A stretch of 54,910 nt of DNA from Chitinophagales bacterium (GTDB lineage: Bacteria; Bacteroidota; Bacteroidia; Chitinophagales; Saprospiraceae). Position 1 is the first letter of the stretch, and each line of letters opens with the position of its first letter. Location of the stretch: the NCBI GenBank assembly GCA_022360175.1, contig JAKSDI010000106.1, positions 1-54,910 on the forward strand, in the 5' to 3' direction. Position numbers and translations under genes: made by a program. Positions 52,115 to 54,910 of this stretch are shown piece by piece. The notes under the pieces are model-generated. The model saw only the letters and a list, made by a program, of their open reading frames with translations. It was not told the DNA's origin and ran no database searches.

Positions 52115-54379
52115 TTAAAATGTGCAGTTATAACTTTTTAGATATTTAGAGGTATAACCGACCTCGGAATCTTGTAATTGTTTGGGCGTTCCTTCAAAAA
52201 TAACTTCTCCGCCAGCAATCCCTCCTTCAGGCCCAATATCAATGATCCAGTCAGCATTATTAATCACATCCAGATTATGTTCAATGACGATGAGTGAGTT
52301 TCCTTTATCAACTAACTTGTTCAGCAGCTCAACTATTCTAGCTATGTCTGACATATGCAAACCTGTTGTTGGTTCATCAAGAATATAGACCAGCCCCTCT
52401 TTATGTAATTCGCTCGCCAACTTCACTCTTTGGCATTCTCCACCAGAAAGCGTTGACAGGGACTGTCCTAATTTGAGATAACCTAATCCGACTTCTTGCA
52501 AAACGGTTAATTTCTTAACAATTGTTTTGTCATCAAACAAAGATATAGCTTGATTGATAGTGAGATTGAGTACATCTACAATGGTGTGATCCTTATATAA
52601 ATATTGATATACCTCATTTTTATACCGATTTCCCTGACACAACTCACAGGTAGATTTAACGGGATCAAGAAATGCTAAATCCATCAAAACAAAGCCCAAG
52701 CCTTTGCAATTATTACAAGCTCCATCGGCATTAAAACTAAACAAAGAAGGATTAACATTCTTGTTAGATTTAGAAAATTCATTCCTTATTGAATTAAAAA
52801 CTCCTGTGTAAGTTGCAGGATTGGACCGAATAGATTTCCCTACTGGTTTCTGATCAATAATTATTGCATCGGGATACTTCTTCAAAAATGCCTTATGTAT
52901 CAATGAACTCTTACCACTCCCGGCTACCCCCGTAATACAGGTAAGTACTTGCCTGGGAATTTTTACCGATACATTTTTTAGGTTATTTTCTTTTGCATTT
53001 TCGATAGAGAAATAACCATTATGTACTCTGAAATTTTTCTTGGCGGGTATCTTTACTTTCAAAAACCGACCGGTTAACGTACCAGATTCTTTTAGCTCTT
53101 TTAATGAACCTTTGAAAACAATTTCTCCACCATTAACTCCTGCTTTAGGCCCAACATCCAGAATACAATCGGCAATTTTTATTACATCGGGATCATGTTC
53201 TACGACTAAAACTGTATTGCCCGCATCCCTAAGTTTAATAAGAAGATCATTAACCAGATGTACATCTCTAGGGTGCAAACCTACAGAGGGTTCATCTAAA
53301 ACATATATCATTTCAGTCAAACTATTCCCTAATTGTTTTGCCAACTGAATCCTTTGGGATTCCCCTCCGGATAATGTTCTTGTTTCTCTTGATAAATTGA
53401 GATATCCAACTCCTATATTGATGAGATTAGTTAAGCGTTGACGCAATTGTTCGAGGACCGTGCGGACTGTTTCGTTTTCAATATCGTTAAGAAATGAAAG
53501 CAGCTGATTCAATTGTAATTGAGAAAGTTCATGAATATTTTTGCCATTTATCAGGCAGGCAAGGGCTTCTTTTTTGAGCCTTGAACCTTTACAATCCTGA
53601 CACGGAGCAGAAGTAATAAACTGCTTAATTATCTTTCTCCTCTTTTCCGTTAAACTCGAAATATCTTTATTTAAATAGCCTTTTTTAATTTTCAACAGGA
53701 CGCCGTTAAAATTTGCATTAAACCCATTTTCACCTCCAACAAATTCAAATGGTTCGCTATCTGCATAAAAAAGTTTATTAAGTTCTTCCTCTGAAAACTG
53801 CTTTAGGGGTTTATCAAGGTCAAAAAATTTTGAAAAAACAATAATTTTAAACCCGATTGAATTCACTTTAAAATCCGGAAATAAAATCCCTCCTTCATTT
53901 ATAGATTTATCCCAGTCAATGATTTTATCAACATCCAATTGATGAACATTGCCAATTCCACCACAGGATGGGCACATCCCTTCAGGTGAATTGAATGAAA
54001 AATTGTTAGAAGCCATTCCTGCAGAGGGGGTTCCTATACGTGAAAACAACAACCTCAGAAAAGCAGATATCTCAGAAACCGTACCTACATTAGAGCGAGC
54101 ATTGCCTACCATCCTTTTTTGCTCCAATACAATTACTGGCGAAAGATGGTGAATAGCATCATAGTCAGCTTGTTCATACTTCGGTAAACGGCTTCTGGCG
54201 AAAGTGCTAAAGGTGTCGTACAATTGCCTCTGTGCCTCAGCAGTAATCGTTTCAAAAACAAGAGAAGATTTACCCGAACCGGAAACTCCCGTAAATACTA
54301 CTATTTCATTACGGGGAATCTCAACTGAGATATTTTTAAGGTTATTTTGCCTTGCTCCTTTTATAACAATATGCTTCAT
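52115..54379 (-). CDS. UvrA-like ABC ATPase (short, UvrA2-type)
   Basis: About 754 residues from ATG 54379 ([16 protein letters not shown]), the usual UvrA N-terminus; upstream starts add 15 residues. Two ABC cassettes: Walker [11 protein letters not shown] and [10 protein letters not shown]; signatures [12 protein letters not shown] and [12 protein letters not shown]; Walker [12 protein letters not shown] and [10 protein letters not shown]. Zinc-finger cysteines: [35 protein letters not shown]. Housekeeping UvrA is about 940 residues and has a UvrB-binding insertion absent at this length, so this is a paralogue, as in UvrA2/DrrC-type proteins linked to drug resistance or DNA-damage tolerance. 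It is close to an AraC-type regulator on the same strand. Confidence 0.85.
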   Translation of the reverse strand: MKHIVIKGARQNNLKNISVEIPRNEIVVFTGVSGSGKSSLVFETITAEAQRQLYDTFSTFARSRLPKYEQADYDAIHHLSPVIVLEQKRMVGNARSNVGTVSEISAFLRLLFSRIGTPSAGMASNNFSFNSPEGMCPSCGGIGNVHQLDVDKIIDWDKSINEGGILFPDFKVNSIGFKIIVFSKFFDLDKPLKQFSEEELNKLFYADSEPFEFVGGENGFNANFNGVLLKIKKGYLNKDISSLTEKRRKIIKQFITSAPCQDCKGSRLKKEALACLINGKNIHELSQLQLNQLLSFLNDIENETVRTVLEQLRQRLTNLINIGVGYLNLSRETRTLSGGESQRIQLAKQLGNSLTEMIYVLDEPSVGLHPRDVHLVNDLLIKLRDAGNTVLVVEHDPDVIKIADCILDVGPKAGVNGGEIVFKGSLKELKESGTLTGRFLKVKIPAKKNFRVHNGYFSIENAKENNLKNVSVKIPRQVLTCITGVAGSGKSSLIHKAFLKKYPDAIIIDQKPVGKSIRSNPATYTGVFNSIRNEFSKSNKNVNPSLFSFNADGACNNCKGLGFVLMDLAFLDPVKSTCELCQGNRYKNEVYQYLYKDHTIVDVLNLTINQAISLFDDKTIVKKLTVLQEVGLGYLKLGQSLSTLSGGECQRVKLASELHKEGLVYILDEPTTGLHMSDIARIVELLNKLVDKGNSLIVIEHNLDVINNADWIIDIGPEGGIAGGEVIFEGTPKQLQDSEVGYTSKYLKSYNCTF

Positions 54380-54441
54380 CCTGTTACGCTTTAACATAGT
54401 GCAAATGTTATTAAAAGCTATCACTTAAAATTGTACAGAAT

Positions 54442-54910
54442 TTACCCTCCTTGATTCATGATAAATTGCTTTGGTGTTGCTCCGCAAAATTTTTTAAAAA
54501 TCCTGATGAAGTGAGATTGATCATAAAATCCTGCTTCAAGGCCTATTTGAGTGAGTTTTTCTGATTTTTTTGAGTTTTTGAGTAGATGAATCGCGTAGTT
54601 GACCTGCTTTAGTTTTATATACTGATTTGGTGTCAGGGTATAGTGTTTTTTGAATTTCTGTATAAAGCTTTTTTGAGTGATAGATAAAGAATGATTAAAT
54701 TTTTTTAGCGCTCCCTTTTGAAGTAATTCGGAAGATATATGATTTTCAAATTTCATTAAATCTTCATCAATTTCTACATCTTTAAACAGCTTAAGCAGAT
54801 GTATTTCTATCAGTTCAAATTGAGGTGAATTAGACTCGAGAAGATATTCATATAATACACGAGATATCACATCCATAGCTCGTGTTCCAAATTTACGGAT
54901 CAACATGCCA
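54442..54910 (-). CDS. AraC-family transcriptional regulator, partial at window edge
   Basis: Only the C-terminal ~155 residues are in the window. The AraC-type double helix-turn-helix is complete: QKSFIQKFKKHYTLTPNQY and then LTQIGLEAGFYDQSHFIRIF, FKKFCGATPKQF. The frame is still open at the right edge; the first ATG inside the window (54906) falls in what looks like protein interior, so the start is outside. AraC proteins of this kind normally have a ~120-residue N-terminal sensor domain. It lies upstream of the UvrA-like gene on the same strand and could control it. Confidence 0.85.
   Translation of the reverse strand, partial: GMLIRKFGTRAMDVISRVLYEYLLESNSPQFELIEIHLLKLFKDVEIDEDLMKFENHISSELLQKGALKKFNHSLSITQKSFIQKFKKHYTLTPNQYIKLKQVNYAIHLLKNSKKSEKLTQIGLEAGFYDQSHFIRIFKKFCGATPKQFIMNQGG

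Noticed and set aside
52115-54379. Housekeeping UvrA
   Set aside because: About 190 residues shorter than UvrA1 and apparently lacking the UvrB-binding insertion.

Overview
The window looks like a chromosomal piece of a Bacteroidota bacterium, most likely of the Saprospiria/Cytophagia type. The grounds are a 1,988-residue SprB-repeat protein ending in a type IX secretion (T9SS) sorting domain, Omp85-type and other outer-membrane proteins with short Bacteroidota-style signal peptides, many lipoproteins with an SC lipobox, DUF6090 and TRIC/YadS proteins, and promoters of the TTTG-N20-TAnnTTTG type. No rRNA, tRNA or CRISPR array was seen. The genus is inference.

Left accessory part (1-11262). 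A truncated HAD-phosphatase gene, a serine beta-lactamase-like lipoprotein, and a decayed 3' end of a leucine-rich-repeat (LRR) gene (1949-2044) come first. Then follows a visibly GC-richer block: an acyltransferase, a class V aminotransferase-fold enzyme, a serine-hydroxymethyltransferase-like enzyme, a zinc alcohol dehydrogenase, a Rossmann-fold protein and, convergent to them, a GlpX-type fructose-1,6-bisphosphatase. The block ends at a complete LRR gene (9633-10463). The last ~30 codons of that gene match the decayed copy on the far side of the block, so the metabolic block is bracketed by two copies of the LRR 3' end. This looks like an insertion or recombination event and is the most interesting structural signal here. 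The enzyme set suggests a small-molecule pathway built on two PLP enzymes; its product is unknown.

Surface block (11376-21974). A giant SprB-repeat T9SS cargo protein diverges from a metallophosphoesterase/kinase-like/Omp85 fusion and a TRIC-family channel.

AT-rich accessory island (22007-27928). This holds a MITE-like element, an AAA/DUF4143 ATPase with 28-bp direct repeats upstream, an AlkD-like HEAT protein, two small hypothetical genes, and a STAND NTPase with an N-terminal effector-associated-like (EAD11-like) domain and C-terminal TPRs. The last is a probable conflict or defence regulator without a visible effector.

Metabolic and housekeeping part (28132-44350). It contains an NAD-linked formate dehydrogenase (FdsA-like alpha plus a NuoE-NuoF fused beta subunit), trmB, alpha/beta hydrolases, secreted and outer-membrane proteins, and a two-gene trans-3-hydroxy-L-proline to proline pathway. 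It also has an unknown two-gene operon with an apparently leaderless promoter, a candidate structured non-coding RNA with its own promoter and terminator, a near-perfect 61-nt hairpin, and yraN. MITE-like elements with related inverted ends recur at 34519 and 41933.

Right part (44345-54910). It contains a lipoprotein plus a 1,116-residue helical protein with three ~260-residue repeats (unrecognised), a GNAT acetyltransferase, lipoproteins, a Crp/Fnr regulator, a short UvrA-like ABC protein, and an AraC-type regulator cut by the window edge.
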